Source of the DNA: Bettongia penicillata ogilbyi
Lineage: Eukaryota > Chordata > Mammalia > Diprotodontia > Potoroidae
Reading direction: 5' to 3'
Length of the DNA: 64,000 bases
Assembly: GCA_023548195.1 (NCBI GenBank)
Contig: JAJHZJ010000496.1
Location: forward strand, 11,563,570-11,627,569
Shown here: positions 32,601-43,104 of the stretch, one piece after another
How positions within the stretch are numbered: the stretch's first letter is position 1
How the letters are laid out: each line of letters starts with the position of its first letter
Position numbers and translations under genes: made by a program
Notes under the pieces: model-generated
The model's database searches: none
The model's input: only the letters and a program-made list of their open reading frames with translations
What the model was told of the DNA's origin: nothing

Positions 32601-32862
32601 ATTGAAGCATATTTTTTAATTTGTCTTATTTTCTGTATGTAGTTTCTTTTGTAACATGGCTAATATGGAAATATGTTTTCCATAATTTTATACATATTGT
32701 TAATACATTATTTGCCTTCTCAAAAGATAGGAGAACAGTAGGGGAGACAGGAAGAATTCAGAACTGAATATTTTTTTAAATGGATGTTAAACTATTTTGA
32801 AAACTTTAACTGGTAAATGTTAATGAAATAAATGAAAATGTATTTAAAGTTTTTTTTTAAAT
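30421..32862 (+). mobile_element. L1 LINE, 5'-truncated
   Basis: About 2.4 kb running from the middle of the ORF2 reverse transcriptase through the ORF2 C-terminus (ends near 32600) and a 3' untranslated region ('gtaacatggctaatatggaa', 'tttgccttctcaaaagatag') to an A/T-rich end with 'gaaataaatgaaaatg'. It is continuous, with no SINE inserted, so probably younger than the L1 at 13.2 kb. Clear target duplications were not found. Confidence 0.85.
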
Positions 32863-32864
32863 TC

Positions 32865-33310
32865 TATGTGTAGCAAGGGAAGTCAAGGACATCTAGAGCA
32901 TTATGATGAGCATTTACTCTAAGGTTAAGCCAAAGTAAGGCTGTATTTGAGCTTTCCATTTGGACTATATGCCCTTGACTGCTGAGCTGTCAGCTGTCTC
33001 TGCTTAACTGATTGATTTCTCAGTTTATGAATAGCCTTCTGGGGTGAGGGATATGCCTAAGCCTTGTTTGTACTTGGTCCCAGGTTGATAAGTAGCTAAA
33101 TTCAGACTTGTAGGGATGCTGGGTCTCTGCAGATTCACTGAATGCTCCTTTCAGATGTTGAACCAAGGATATAAATGAACGTGGCTTGTGAATCTGAAAT
33201 TGGCTTGGAAGGAGGTGGGGTGAGGGGGAGGGGATAATGAAGAGAGGTTTTGGCCAAGAACTCTGATTTCTTTGATATTTGGTGCTTCCTCCATTACTAC
33301 AGATAGGTAG
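32865..33310. other. Unassigned sequence, no gene
   Basis: No repeat recognised. Contains a G-rich run (33208-33233, 'ggaggtggggtgagggggag') that could form a quadruplex. Confidence 0.4.
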
Positions 33311-33467
33311 CTATTATACCTATTATACCTATGCATTTATTTTCTTGGATTTTTCCCAAAGAGGTTAAATGGCTTACCCAGGATTATATAGCCAACATGT
33401 GTCATAAGAAAGACTTGAACCCAGACTTTCTTCACTTCTACTCTACCCTGCTATCCATTATGTCATT
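33311..33467 (-). mobile_element. MIR-type SINE, antisense
   Basis: 'gaggttaaatggcttaccca', 'gaaagacttgaacccagact' and 'ctgctatccattatgtcat', a degenerate antisense copy that hosts the HAL1 insertion at its end. Confidence 0.65.
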
Positions 33468-33995
33468 AAAACCCAGTTTGGGGAACTAAGATGGTGGAGT
33501 AAAAGCAGATACTTGTTAGAGCTGTCTCCCTAAACCCAGCCAAATCCTTGTAAAAATTTACTCTAAACAGATTTGGGAGTTGCAGAATTCACAGAATGAT
33601 GGAGTGAAGCAAATCTTGAGCCCAAGACATCTTGGAAGGTTGACAGGAAGCATCTATAGTATCAGGCTAGGAGCAGAGCTCAGTTCAGTGTGATGGAATT
33701 TGAGCAGGTCTCAAAGGATTGAATCTTTGGCACCTATGGCAGTTTCCAGACTTCCTGACTCCAAAATGCTAAGGAAAAACTGGAAGGTCAGTGGAACAAA
33801 CCTGTTGGAATTGAGTAAGAGAGTACAGTGCTTGACCTCCAACTGTAGTAGGAACAGTGGCAGCAGCTGTTTCTGGAGCTCTAGGCCCACAAACTGTGGG
33901 GGGATTGAGCAGCTGAAAACATACCACCCCAACCCAACTGGAAGCAAAGAACAACCTTGACAAAGAGCTCAAAAGTCAAGTAAATGGTTGGGGAA

Positions 33996-35050
33996 ATGAG
34001 CAAAAACCAGAAAAAGGATCAGACTATGGGATCTTACTTTGGAAATAAGGAAGACCAAAATATATGAATAAAAGACAACAAAATCAAAGCTCTTACATCC
34101 AAAGACTCCAAGAAAAATATGAATTGCTCTTAGGGTGTGGAAGAATTCTGAAAATCAAGTAAGAGAAATAGAGCAAAAATTGGGAAGAAAAATGAGAGTG
34201 AGGCAAGAAAATCATGAAAACGAGACAACTGCTTGCTCAAGGGGACCACTAAAATGCTGAAGAAAATAACACCTTAAAAATAGACCAACTCAAATGGCAA
34301 GAGAGATCCAAAAAGGCAATGGGGAGAAGAATGTCTTAAAAAACAGAACTGCCCAGATGGAAAAGGAGGTTCAAAAGCTTGCTGAAGAAAATAATACCTT
34401 AAAGATTAGAATGGAGCAGATGGAGGCTAATGACTTTATGAGAAACCAAGAAATCACCAAACAAAACGAAAAGAATGAAAAAAATGGAAGATAATGTGAA
34501 ATATCTCACTGGAAAAACAACTGACCTGGAAAATAGATCCAGGAGAGACAATTTAAAAATTATGGGACTGCCTGAAAGCCATGATCACAAAAAGAGCCTA
34601 AACATCATCTTTCATGAAATCATCAAGGAAAACTGCCCTGATATTCTAGAACCAGAGGGCAAAATTAGTATTGAAGGAATCCACCAATCACCTCCTGAAA
34701 GAGATCCAAAAAGAGAAACTTCTAGGAACATTGCGGCCAAATTCCAGAATTCCCAGGTCAAGGAGAAAATATTGCAAGCAGCTAGAAAGAAACAATTCCA
34801 GTATTGTGGAAATACAATCAGGCTAACACAAGATCTAGCAGCTTCTACATTAAGGGATCGAAGGGCATGGAATAGGATATTCCAGAAGTCAAAGGAACTA
34901 GAACTAAAACCAAGAATCACCTACCCAGCAAAACTGAGTATAATACTTCAGGGGAAAATATGGGCTTTCAATGAAACAGAGGACTTTCAAGCATTCTTGA
35001 TGAAAAGACCAGAGCTGAAAAGAAAATTTGACTTTCAAGCACAAGAATGA
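33996..35050 (+). pseudogene. HAL1 ORF1 (L1 ORF1p homologue), broken
   Basis: The likely original start is the ATG at 33996 (MSKNQKKDQTMG...), stopping at 34065 after 23 codons. The frame continues in another register at 34294-34494, a lysine/glutamate-rich heptad-like coiled coil (QMEKEVQKLAEENNTLKIRM), and again at 34475-35050 (191 codons). That last part holds the RNA-recognition-like domain start (ENRSRRDNLKIMGLPE) and the C-terminal domain with KELELKPRITYPAKLSIIL, where the Y-P-A-K-L motif is diagnostic of L1 ORF1p. In active elements the protein trimerises through the coiled coil and binds element RNA. Here one stop and two frameshifts separate the parts. Confidence 0.85.
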
Positions 35051-35182
35051 GAAGAAGCATGAAAAAGGAAACAGCAAAGAGAAGTCATAAGGGACTTACC
35101 AAAAGTGAACTGTTTACATTCCTACATGGAAAGACAATATTTGTAACTCTTGAAACTTTTCAGTGTCTGGGTAATTGGTGGG

Positions 35183-35185
<3 letters not shown>

Positions 35186-35220
<35 letters not shown>

Positions 35221-35274
35221 CACACACACACATACACACATGCACACACACATACACACATGCACGCACACACA
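35186..35274. repeat. (CA) microsatellite inside HAL1 copy A
   Basis: About 90 bp of CA with ATG/ATAC interruptions in the 3' region. At the corresponding place copy B has only 'ttataaacatacagac' (about 36677-36692), so the array arose after the copies diverged. Confidence 0.9.
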
Positions 35275-36111
35275 GAGACAGAGAGCACTGAGTGAACTGA
35301 ATAGGATGGGATCATCTCTTAAAAAAACGAAGCGGTGACAGAGAAATGTATTGGGAGGAGAGAGGGAGAAATGGAATGGGGCAAATTATCTCTCATAGAA
35401 GAGGCAGGCAGGAGACTTTTTAGTGGAGGGAAAAAGAGGAGAGCTGAGAGAAAAACATGAATTTTACTCTCATCACATTCGACTAAAGGAAGGAATAAAA
35501 TGCACACTCATTTTGGTATGAAAACCTATCTTACAATACAGGAAAGTGGAGGAGAAGGGGATAAGCAGGGTGGGGGGGATGATGGAAGGGAGGGCAATGG
35601 GAGGAGGGAGTAATTTTAAGTCAACACTCTTGGGGAAGGACAGGATCAAAAGAGAGAATAGAAGCAATGGGGGCAGGATAGGATGGAGGGAAATACAGTT
35701 AGTCTTACACAACACAACTATTATCAAAGTCATTTGCAAAACTACACAGATATGGCCTATATTGAATTGCCTGACTTCCCAAAGGGAATGGGGGGTAGGG
35801 AGGGATGGGGAGAAGTTGGAACTCAAAGTTTTAGGAACAACTGTTGAGTATTGTTCTGGCTATTAGGAAATAAGAAATACAGGTAATGGGGAATAGCAAG
35901 TCATCTGGCCCTACAGGACAAAAGAGAAGATGGGGACAAGGGAAGGGAGGGGTGATAGAAGAGAGGGCAGATTGGTGATAGGGGAAATTAGAATGCTTGG
36001 TGTATTGGGGTGGGGGGAGGGGACAAATGGAAAGAAAATTTGGAACCCAAACTTTTGTGAAAATGAAAGTAAAAAGTTAAATTAATAAATAAATTTATAA
36101 AAAAAAAAAGA

Positions 36112-36540
36112 AATTATCAAGGAAAACTTCTCTGATATTCTAGAACCAGAGGGTAAAACAGATATTGAAAGAATCCAATAATCACCTCCTGAAATGTATC
36201 CCAACAGGAAAACTCCTAGGAATATTATAGCCAAATTCCAGAGCTCTCAGGTCAAGGAAAAATATTGCAAGCATCCAGAAAGAAACAATTCAAGTATTTT
36301 GGAAATACAATCAGGATAATGCAAGATAGAGAAGCTTCTACATTAAGAGATTGCAGAGCTTGGAATATGATATTCCAAAGGTCAAAGAAGCTAGAATTAA
36401 AACCAGGTATCACCTACCTAGCAAAATTGAGTATAATACTTCAGGAGAGGAAATGGCCGCTCAATGAAAAAGAGGACTTTCAAGCATTCTTGATGAAAAA
36501 CCAGATCTAAATAGAAAATCTGACTTTCAAACACAAGAAT
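36112..36540 (+). pseudogene. HAL1 ORF1 C-terminal fragment, copy B
   Basis: The open piece 36265-36510 reads RKKQFKYFGNTIRIMQD, then KKLELKPGITYLAKLSIIL, where the Y-P-A-K-L motif of copy A has become Y-L-A-K-L. A TAA at about 36178 and a frameshift near 36255 break the upstream part. The homologous segment in copy A is 34617-35050. Confidence 0.8.
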
Positions 36541-37541
36541 CAAGAGGAGCATGAAAAGGTGAACAGAAAAGAGTAATCATAAGGGACTTACTAAAGTTGA
36601 ACTGTTTACATTCCTACATGGAAAGATCATATTTATAACTCTTGAGACTTTTCTCAACAATAGGGCAGTTAGAAGGATTATAAACATACAGACAGAGGGC
36701 ACAGGGTGAGTTGAATAGGAAAGGATGATATCTAAAGAATAAAATTAAAGGGTGAGAGAGTGAGTTATATATTGGGAAAAAGAGAAAGGAAGAAATAGAA
36801 TGGAGTAAATTACCTCTCACATAAAAGAGGCAAGAAAAAGCTTTTTCAATGGAGGAGAAGGAGGGAAATGAGAGAGAAAGAGTGAATCTTACCCTCATCA
36901 GGTTTAGCTTAAAGATAACATGTACACACAATTTGATATGGAAATCTATTTTACACTACAGGAAAGTAGGGGGGAAGCAGGTAAGCAGAGCTTGGGGGGT
37001 ATGATATAAGGGAGGGCAAATGCGGGGAGGGTATAATCAGAAGTAAACACTTTTGAAGAGGGACAGGGCCAAAAGACAGAATAGAATAAATGGGTGGGGG
37101 GACCAGGATAGGATGGAGGGAAATATAGTTAGTCTTTAGCAACCTGACTGTTATGGAAGTGTTTTGCATGATTACATATGTATAACCTATATCAAATTGC
37201 ATGCCTTCTCAGTGGGAATGGGTGGGGAGGGAGGAAGGGAGAGAAGTTGGAGCTCAAAGTTTTAAAAGCTAATGTTAAAAAACATTTTTACATGCATCTG
37301 GGAAATAGGACATACAGGCAATGAGGTATAGAAATCTATCTTGCCCTACAAGAAAATAGAGGGGATGGGGATAAGAGAAGGGAGGTGTGTGACAGAAGAG
37401 AGAGCAGATTGGGGAAAGAAGTAATCAGAATGCACACTGTCTTGGAGTGGGCAGCGGGGAGAGATGGAGAGAAAATTTGGAATTCAAAATCTTGTGGAAG
37501 TGAATGTGGAAAACTAAAATTTAATTAACAAAAATAGGAAA
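36112..37541 (+). mobile_element. HAL1-like element (copy B), 5'-truncated
   Basis: Begins directly after copy A's A-run at a point equivalent to 34617 of copy A ('gaaattatcaaggaaaactt' against 'gaaatcatcaaggaaaactg'). It then follows copy A through the ORF1 C-terminus and the whole purine-rich 3' region to its own A/T-rich end ('aaaatttaattaacaaaaat'). It represents the last 1.4 kb of the family. Confidence 0.8.
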
Positions 37542-37584
37542 AAAACACAGTATGAATTGAAAATATATTCCTAAAATCCATCCT

Positions 37585-38140
37585 ATATGTATAAATCAAT
37601 AAGCATTTATTAAGCATCTACTATATAAATAGTAGTGTGCTAAGCTAAGGATACAAAAATAAAACATGCCTATGGTCAAATAACAATAATGATTGCTATC
37701 TCTCCAGGGTTTTAAAGTTTACAAAATATTTTTCATGTAATATTTCCCCCTTTATTTCCTGCCTGTTACAATGCCTGACTTCTTTCAAAGCACAATTCAA
37801 ATGTCATATACTATACCAGGTCGTTCCTAGGTATTTTCAATCAATCAGCAAGCAAATATTAAATGCCTACTATGTGCCAGACATAATGATAGCTTCTGAG
37901 GGTATGAAGACATTAAACAATCCCTACTTCAAAAAAGCTTTATTTTGAACTGGACTTACGGAGTATTCTCCTTCTTCAAACATCCTTCAGTGTGTACACA
38001 TTGTGTTCCCCCAGTAGAATGTAAGTTTATCAAACATAGAGATTACTTCTTTTTTTTTTTTATTTTTCCTTCGTTCTCTTAGAACCTAGAATAATATAAG
38101 TGCTAAGTAAATGTTTGCTGGATTTAACAGAGTCCCCTTT
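37585..38140. mobile_element. Cluster of L2 ends in both orientations
   Basis: Antisense L2 at 37585-37680. A sense L2 piece at 37760-37845 ('cctgcctgttacaatgcctg') is interrupted by an antisense L2 end at 37846-37960 ('gcctactatgtgccagacat'), and the sense L2 resumes at 37965-38140 ('gttcccccagtagaatgtaa', 'aagtgctaagtaaatgtttg'). An A/T-rich MIR-like scrap lies at 37681-37759. Confidence 0.65.
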
Positions 38141-38400
38141 GACTCTCACAGCAACCCTGTGAGGTAAAACCTGCCAAGTTATTTTATCCCCATTTTACAG
38201 ATGTGAAAACTGAGATGTATAGAGGTAAAGTGACTTGCTCATGGTCACACATGTGCTATGTGTCAGAGTTGGAATTTCAACATAGGCTTTCATGATGCTG
38301 AATGTCTGCAGAAGTCTTTTCTGCACTCAACCATTCAGTTAACCAGCATTCATTATATGTTTACTATTTGCCAGTGATAGAAATTGGAAGGGAAGAAATG
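38141..38400 (-). mobile_element. MIR antisense then L2 antisense
   Basis: 38141-38335: 'cacagcaaccctgtgaggta', 'cattttacagatgtgaaaac' and 'ggtcacacatgtgctatgtg'. 38336-38400: 'cagcattcattatatgttta' L2 end. 38401-38619 is unassigned. Confidence 0.75.
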
Positions 38401-38619
38401 AAAGAGGTGATTCAGGAATTTTTTAATTTCTTTATAACCATGGAAACTACTTCATAGTAATTAACTAGTATATTCAACATTCCTCAAGAGAGTCATTTCC
38501 ATTGTCATCATATATTAAGGGAGGAAAATTTGGTTCTTATCCCAGATCTGTGCTCACTGTGGAATGCTCAGCATGCCACTGTACCCCTGTACCTGAGTTT
38601 TTTTACACAGAAAATAAGG

Positions 38620-39850
38620 ATCCAATCCAACAAGCTTTTATTAAGAGTGTATTCACTGGAAACTGTACTGGGGATACTCCCTGGCCTCAAGAACCTTATA
38701 ATTTAATGGGTCACACAACATATAAACACAGAGGTATGCATATGATTGTCTGATGAGGGAGACAACTCTACCAATTAGGGGAATCAGGAAAGACTTCCTG
38801 GAGGAATGATGAGGTAAAATTTGAATCAAATCAGAGATTTGGGGAAGCAGAGGAGAAGAGAAAGTTGATTACAAAAATGGAGACTGGAGACAGAAATGCT
38901 GAGTAGGAGGAACATTCAATGGGCCCATCTGGGAGGAACATTGAGTTCATAATGGAGAGTGATGTCAAACAAACCCAGAAGGAGGTGGAGTCAGATGGCT
39001 AAGATTTTACATCCTCAACTGAGGGGTTTATATCTGATCTTAGAGGTAGTAGGGAGCCATTGAATGCTTCAGTGGGGAAGGAGATGATGACGTGTGATTT
39101 AGAGTGACAATTGTGTGGAGTGGATCAGAGAGGAGAGAGATTAAAAGTTGGGGAAAGACTATTATAATGATATAACAAAGAAAAAAGATGTGTCTCGCGT
39201 GGTATCTAACATGTGGGAGACACTTTTTAAATGCTAGTTGACTGACTGATGAGAGTCTGAACTGATAGGTAGCTATTCTAAATAAAATAGCTATTCTAAA
39301 AGGAACGGTGTGAATGGAGGAAAGTGTATAGATGGGAGAGATGTTGTAGAGTTAGAATCAACAGTTCTTGGCAATTGACGGTTACAAAGTACAAAGGAGA
39401 ATAAAGTCATGGATGACTCTAAGGTTGCAAAACTGGGTCACTGGAAAGATGGTGGGAACTTAGGAAGAGGGAAGGAGTTGGGAGTAGAGGAGATAAAAGA
39501 ATTTCTGTTTGGGGATATAGTAAATATGAAAGTCTATAAGACATCTGGGAGAAATGTTCGATAAACAATTGATGATAAAGGATTGAAACACAGGATAGAG
39601 GCCAGATATGGGAGTCATCTGTATGAAAAGGATAATCAATCCAATGGAAGCTAATGTTACTGAGGCTTCTGAGAGAGAAAATGGCCCAGAACAGGTCCAT
39701 GTATGACAGTGGCAGTAAAGTAAAAGACTGTGAACTTGCAAAAGAGCAAGGAGTAATCGGTTAGCTAAGAGCTGAGCCAGCAGAGAACATTTAGGAAACT
39801 TAAGGGATGGGAGAGGTTGGAAGAGGAGGGTGTTCTCAATGTCAAAATTT
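38620..39850 (-). pseudogene. L2 LINE body with reverse transcriptase remnant, antisense
   Basis: From the L2 3' terminus at the left ('caacaagcttttattaagag') to the reverse transcriptase at the right. In the minus frame 39700-39419 the sequence DYPFHTDDSHIWPLSCV aligns with the L2 block that surrounds Y-A-D-D; the box reads H-T-D-D (39614-39625) and keeps both aspartates. Downstream, ILLSPLLPTPSLF stands where L2 has its proline-rich LLIFPPKPAPPPP-type stretch. Frames are broken elsewhere and nothing suggests activity. Confidence 0.65.
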
Positions 39851-39914
39851 AAGAATGGTCGAGAAGGATGGTAAGTGAGATAATCCCTCTCCTTCCACCC
39901 TACAGCGTCACTGT

Positions 39915-40090
39915 ATATTGCTATTATTATTATTATATTAATAGCTAGCATTTATATACAACTTTAAATTTACACATACAACTTTAGATTTATATATAAC
40001 TTATATACAAATTTACATATTTATATGTACAAGTTTATGTACAACTTTAAAATTTGCAAAGAATTTTACATATGTTATGTCAGATAAAAA
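39915..40090 (-). mobile_element. MIR-like antisense piece with A/T-rich internal repeats
   Basis: 'aatagctagcatttatatac' begins an antisense MIR-type 3' end, which is then expanded by several imperfect copies of 'acaactttaaatttac' (39958-40060). 40091-40500 has no recognisable repeat or gene. Confidence 0.5.
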
Positions 40091-40504
40091 ATGAGAGATA
40101 AGGGATATGATTACACTTTCTCAATATGAGATAAAATGATAAACATTGTTTCCATCTTTAGCTAAAGACTTCTTTATGGACACCTGTGAGTAAAAAGAGT
40201 TAATGCATAAGAGGTTACATGAACTACACTGGTTCAACTGATATTAAAAGCAACTCACAGGTTTTGAACTTAACACTACCGCTACCAACGAAGATGAGTT
40301 ATAAGGAAAATTCCCATTTTTATCCTCACTGGAGAAAGTCACTGTTCTGAAGATATGTGCTTCCTCCTTTCTGGGATGCTTTCAGATAGAATTATAATAA
40401 GCTAATGGAGTAAGAGACAATTTGCTGAGTGCTTAGAAAATAGCTCCCTGGTGACATAATGGAAAAGACAAAATGAGCCAAACCAACAACTCTGCAGAGA
40501 CAAA

Positions 40505-40584
40505 GGAAAGGAAAGGAAGGAAGGAAGGAAGGAAGGAAGGAAGGAAGGAAGGAAGGAAGGAAGGAAGGAAGGAAGGAAGGAAAA
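40505..40584. repeat. (GGAA)n microsatellite
   Basis: About 80 bp, mostly pure GGAA. GGAA is the ETS-family core site, so arrays of this kind can bind ETS proteins in bulk. No gene is nearby to suggest a role. Confidence 0.95.
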
Positions 40585-40756
40585 GACAATGGCACTGTTA
40601 TAATAGGCCAAAGATACCACTGATGGGATCAGAGATCCTGGCAGTGTCTCAGACTTTATTTGGTAAATGTGTCCAGTGCTTAGGAGGGAGAGCTTAGCCA
40701 CTAGACAACAGAGTTGGCATCTGAAGGGATTTCAATGTGCTATAAGGCAATGAAGT

Positions 40757-40815
40757 ACATATACATACACACACATATACATATATATATGTGTGTGTGT
40801 GTGTATATATATGTA
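40757..40815. repeat. Mixed AC/AT/GT microsatellite
   Basis: 'acacatatacatatatatat' followed by (GT)8 and ATATATAT: a self-complementary dinucleotide tract able to form a hairpin. Confidence 0.9.
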
Positions 40816-40824
40816 GTGAGGGGA

Positions 40825-41045
40825 GAGTTGGGGTTGGAGTTGAGAATCCCTGGATTCAAATCCCATCTCTGACACATACTAGCTATGGCAAAATTGATTA
40901 GTCAGTTAAATTCTCTGAGCCTCAGTTTCCTCATATGTAAAGTAGAGACTATACCTGGTTTGTTGCAAGGCTCAAATGAGATCATGTATGTAAAGTATTC
41001 TGCAAACTTTAAAGATGTATATAATTGTCAATTATTGTTATTTAA
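40825..41045 (+). mobile_element. Ther/MIR SINE, sense
   Basis: 'gaatccctggattcaaatcc', 'ctgagcctcagtttcctcat', 'gttgcaaggctcaaatgaga' and an 'aattgtcaattattgtt' end. It is long and well kept. Confidence 0.8.
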
Positions 41046-41049
41046 TTAG

Positions 41050-41500
41050 AGAGCCCTTGGATAGAATGCTGGACTTTGAAGCAGGAAAGCCTGAGTTCAA
41101 ATCACAGCTATATATTAGCTACAGGGACTATCACTTAACTTCTTTGATATTCATTTTTTCTCTTCTATAAAATGGAGATAACAGTACCTACTTTTGTTGC
41201 TATCGACTCTTTTCGGTAGTGTCTGTCTCACCATGATCACAGTTGTGGTATTATTGGATACTGGAGTGGTTTGCCATTTCTTTCTCCAGCTCATTTGACA
41301 GATAAGGAAACTGAGGCAAACAAGGATACGGGTCTTGCCCAGGGTCACATAACTAGTCTCTGAGGCTGCATTTGAACTCATGAAGATGAGTCTGCCTAAT
41401 TCTTTAACCTGTGCTCTAGCCACTGCACCATTTAGCTGTCCATGATACCTACTTAGAAAGCATTTAATCAATGCTTTTGTTGTCTAGTTATCCACTTCAC
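41050..41500 (+). mobile_element. MIR-type SINE split by Mar-1
   Basis: Left part 41050-41193 ('ggatagaatgctggactttg', 'gcctgagttcaaatcacagc', 'cttctataaaatggagataa'). The right part resumes at 41446 ('tacctacttagaaagcattt'). Confidence 0.7.
41194..41445 (-). mobile_element. Mar-1 SINE, antisense, with 9-bp target duplication
   Basis: 'ggatactggagtggtttgcc', 'ttgacagataaggaaactga', 'ggtcttgcccagggtcacat' and 'cactgcaccatttagctgtc'. TACCTACTT is repeated exactly at 41185-41193 and 41446-41454. Confidence 0.93.
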
Positions 41501-41559
41501 TATAATCTTAAAAGGTTAATTCTGTGAATTGTATGGCAAATTCTAAAGAGCTAAGTAAT

Positions 41560-41885
41560 TGTCAGTTCAATTAGAAGGTAAACTCCTTGGCACACTGATA
41601 GGTGTTTAATAAATAATTTTTCATTCATTCATTCATTCATTTGGTGGTTCTTATAGCATCACTATACTCCTCTTGGGGCAGCACTCAATCTTACAGTCAG
41701 TATGGCTTGGGTTCAGTGTTCACCTGACTCATATATCCACTGTAACAATGAGCAAGTTGCTACTCTCAGTGGCCCCAGGCAACATTTAAGGTCATAAACT
41801 GCAGAACAGTGGCAGATACATTTTCACAGAGGGAACTTCCCTTCTGAGATTATCTAACCATTGAAATCATAGATCTGAATATCAA
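41560..41885 (+). mobile_element. L2 terminus with (TTCA) run, then Ther-2-like SINE
   Basis: 41560-41641: 'aaggtaaactccttggcaca', 'gtgtttaataaataattttt' and (ATTC)5. 41690-41885: SINE with 'gtatggcttgggttcagtgt', 'gaggggccccaggcaaca'-like text and tail 'gagggaacttcccttctgag'. 41886-42427 is unassigned. Confidence 0.65.
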
Positions 41886-42427
41886 AAAAATATCTGTCTT
41901 AATACTGACCAGACGCTATTATGATGAAATTTAATTGAGATTCATATGAAACCTGGCAATTAGGTTCAAAAAACAATTCTTAAAATATAAAAGGAGAGAG
42001 CTGATGGGCAATACATAAGCAGATACATGAGACTGAATGATAAATTCATGTTTGGCTTATTGATTCTGTGTGAGTAGACTAAACTGGGAACATGTAGGAG
42101 AGGTTTACATGTGAGTGAGATGAGATTGTGAAGACTTTTCATAATAAAAAACATGGGGAATATTGTATTTTCTAAATAAAATTTCTTTCCCATAAGGCCT
42201 CTCTCCCTGGATTTCAGGTATCCAGGGCCTGTGGACAGTCAGTTGACTGCCTTCCCCACCCCACCCCCGCCCCATTTCTTGCTTTGTGATAGTGCTAAGA
42301 ACTGTAGCAGAAACTTGGAAATTACTCAAATCTCCCCTTTGTTTGTCATGCTGTTGCCACATCGACATTACCAGCTCCCCCTTCTCCCCCTCCCCTCCTT
42401 TCTACTTCAGAATAGCCACAGCAGGAG

Positions 42428-42740
42428 TTGTTAGGTATTAAAATAGGTAATTGTGTTGGGATAGGTGAAAACTTCCCAGGAATTGCCTAGTTTTTTACGC
42501 TTAGATTGTAAGCCCTCCTCCCAGCCAATGGAGAGGTGGGATAGTGGGGAGGTGGGATTCTCAGCGTTAGGGTATAAGATTGTGCTCCAACTTCTGTAAA
42601 TTGCCTCCTTTCATCAGATTAGCCCTGTCCTGGTGGAGAGACGCCTCTTTCTCGCAAGAATTGTAATAAATCATTTTCTGTTCTTATCGAGAAGTCTCTT
42701 TATTTATTTAAAATTTTGAGTAAGGGTCTTTTATCCCATA
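42428..42740 (+). mobile_element. ERV1-like LTR, probably solo
   Basis: Begins TGTTAGGTA and ends near CATACA. It has a TATA-type 'ggtataagat' (42571-42580) and, 92 bp later, AATAAA (42665-42670) within 'gaattgtaataaatcatttt'. A T-rich U5-like end follows ('gagaagtctctttatttatt'). This promoter-to-poly(A) spacing is typical of gammaretrovirus-like LTRs. No internal viral sequence flanks it. The ends were placed by eye and no target duplication was confirmed. Confidence 0.55.
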
Positions 42741-43104
42741 CACATGGAACTCAGCTCTTCTACATCTTTTCTAAATACTCTAATTACCATAATAACATGA
42801 TCCATGTAAATTAATCTCACATAAGAAAAGAGTAAAATCAAATGAATTTATAAGTGAATTTTTTCAAACCTCAAAGAAATAGTCATTTTTATGTAGACTT
42901 TTTTAAAGTTTAGGAAAAAGGTCACTGTACTCAAGTTATTTTTCCTATGGGATAGTGTTGATCTCTAAGCCTGACAAGGCAAATTAATTTAAAAATAAAC
43001 TAAAATCAATATTATTCATGATTATGGAAAAATAAATTAAAAAATAAATTATTTGCAAACAGAATATGGCAACATATTTTAATGTCTTTTTTTTTTCATT
43101 TTGC
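42741..43104. other. Unassigned A/T-rich sequence
   Basis: No gene or repeat recognised. Confidence 0.4.

Larger units (their letters stand above)
33478..36111 (+). mobile_element. HAL1-like half-L1 element (copy A), full length in outline
   Basis: 5' end 'gggaactaagatggtggagt' with about 0.5 kb of 5' leader, one ORF1 homologue, then about 1.06 kb of purine-rich 3' region and an A-rich terminus with AATAAATAAATTTA (about 36083-36096) and an A10 run. No ORF2 is present between ORF1 and the tail, the definition of half-L1 elements known in mammals. The 3' end shares 'ttggaactcaaagtttta' and related text with L1 3' regions, pointing to an L1 ancestor. Copy B abuts its tail. Confidence 0.75.

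Noticed and set aside
34475..35050. The longest open frame (191 codons) as a host gene
   Set aside because: Its sequence is L1 ORF1p (RNA-recognition-like and C-terminal domains with Y-P-A-K-L) within a HAL1 element, and upstream parts are frameshifted.
35047..35338. His/Thr-repeat frames
   Set aside because: Translation of the CA microsatellite inside HAL1 copy A.
39460..39951. A 163-codon minus frame as a membrane protein
   Set aside because: It lies in the wrong frame of an antisense L2. The neighbouring minus frame carries the recognisable reverse transcriptase text.
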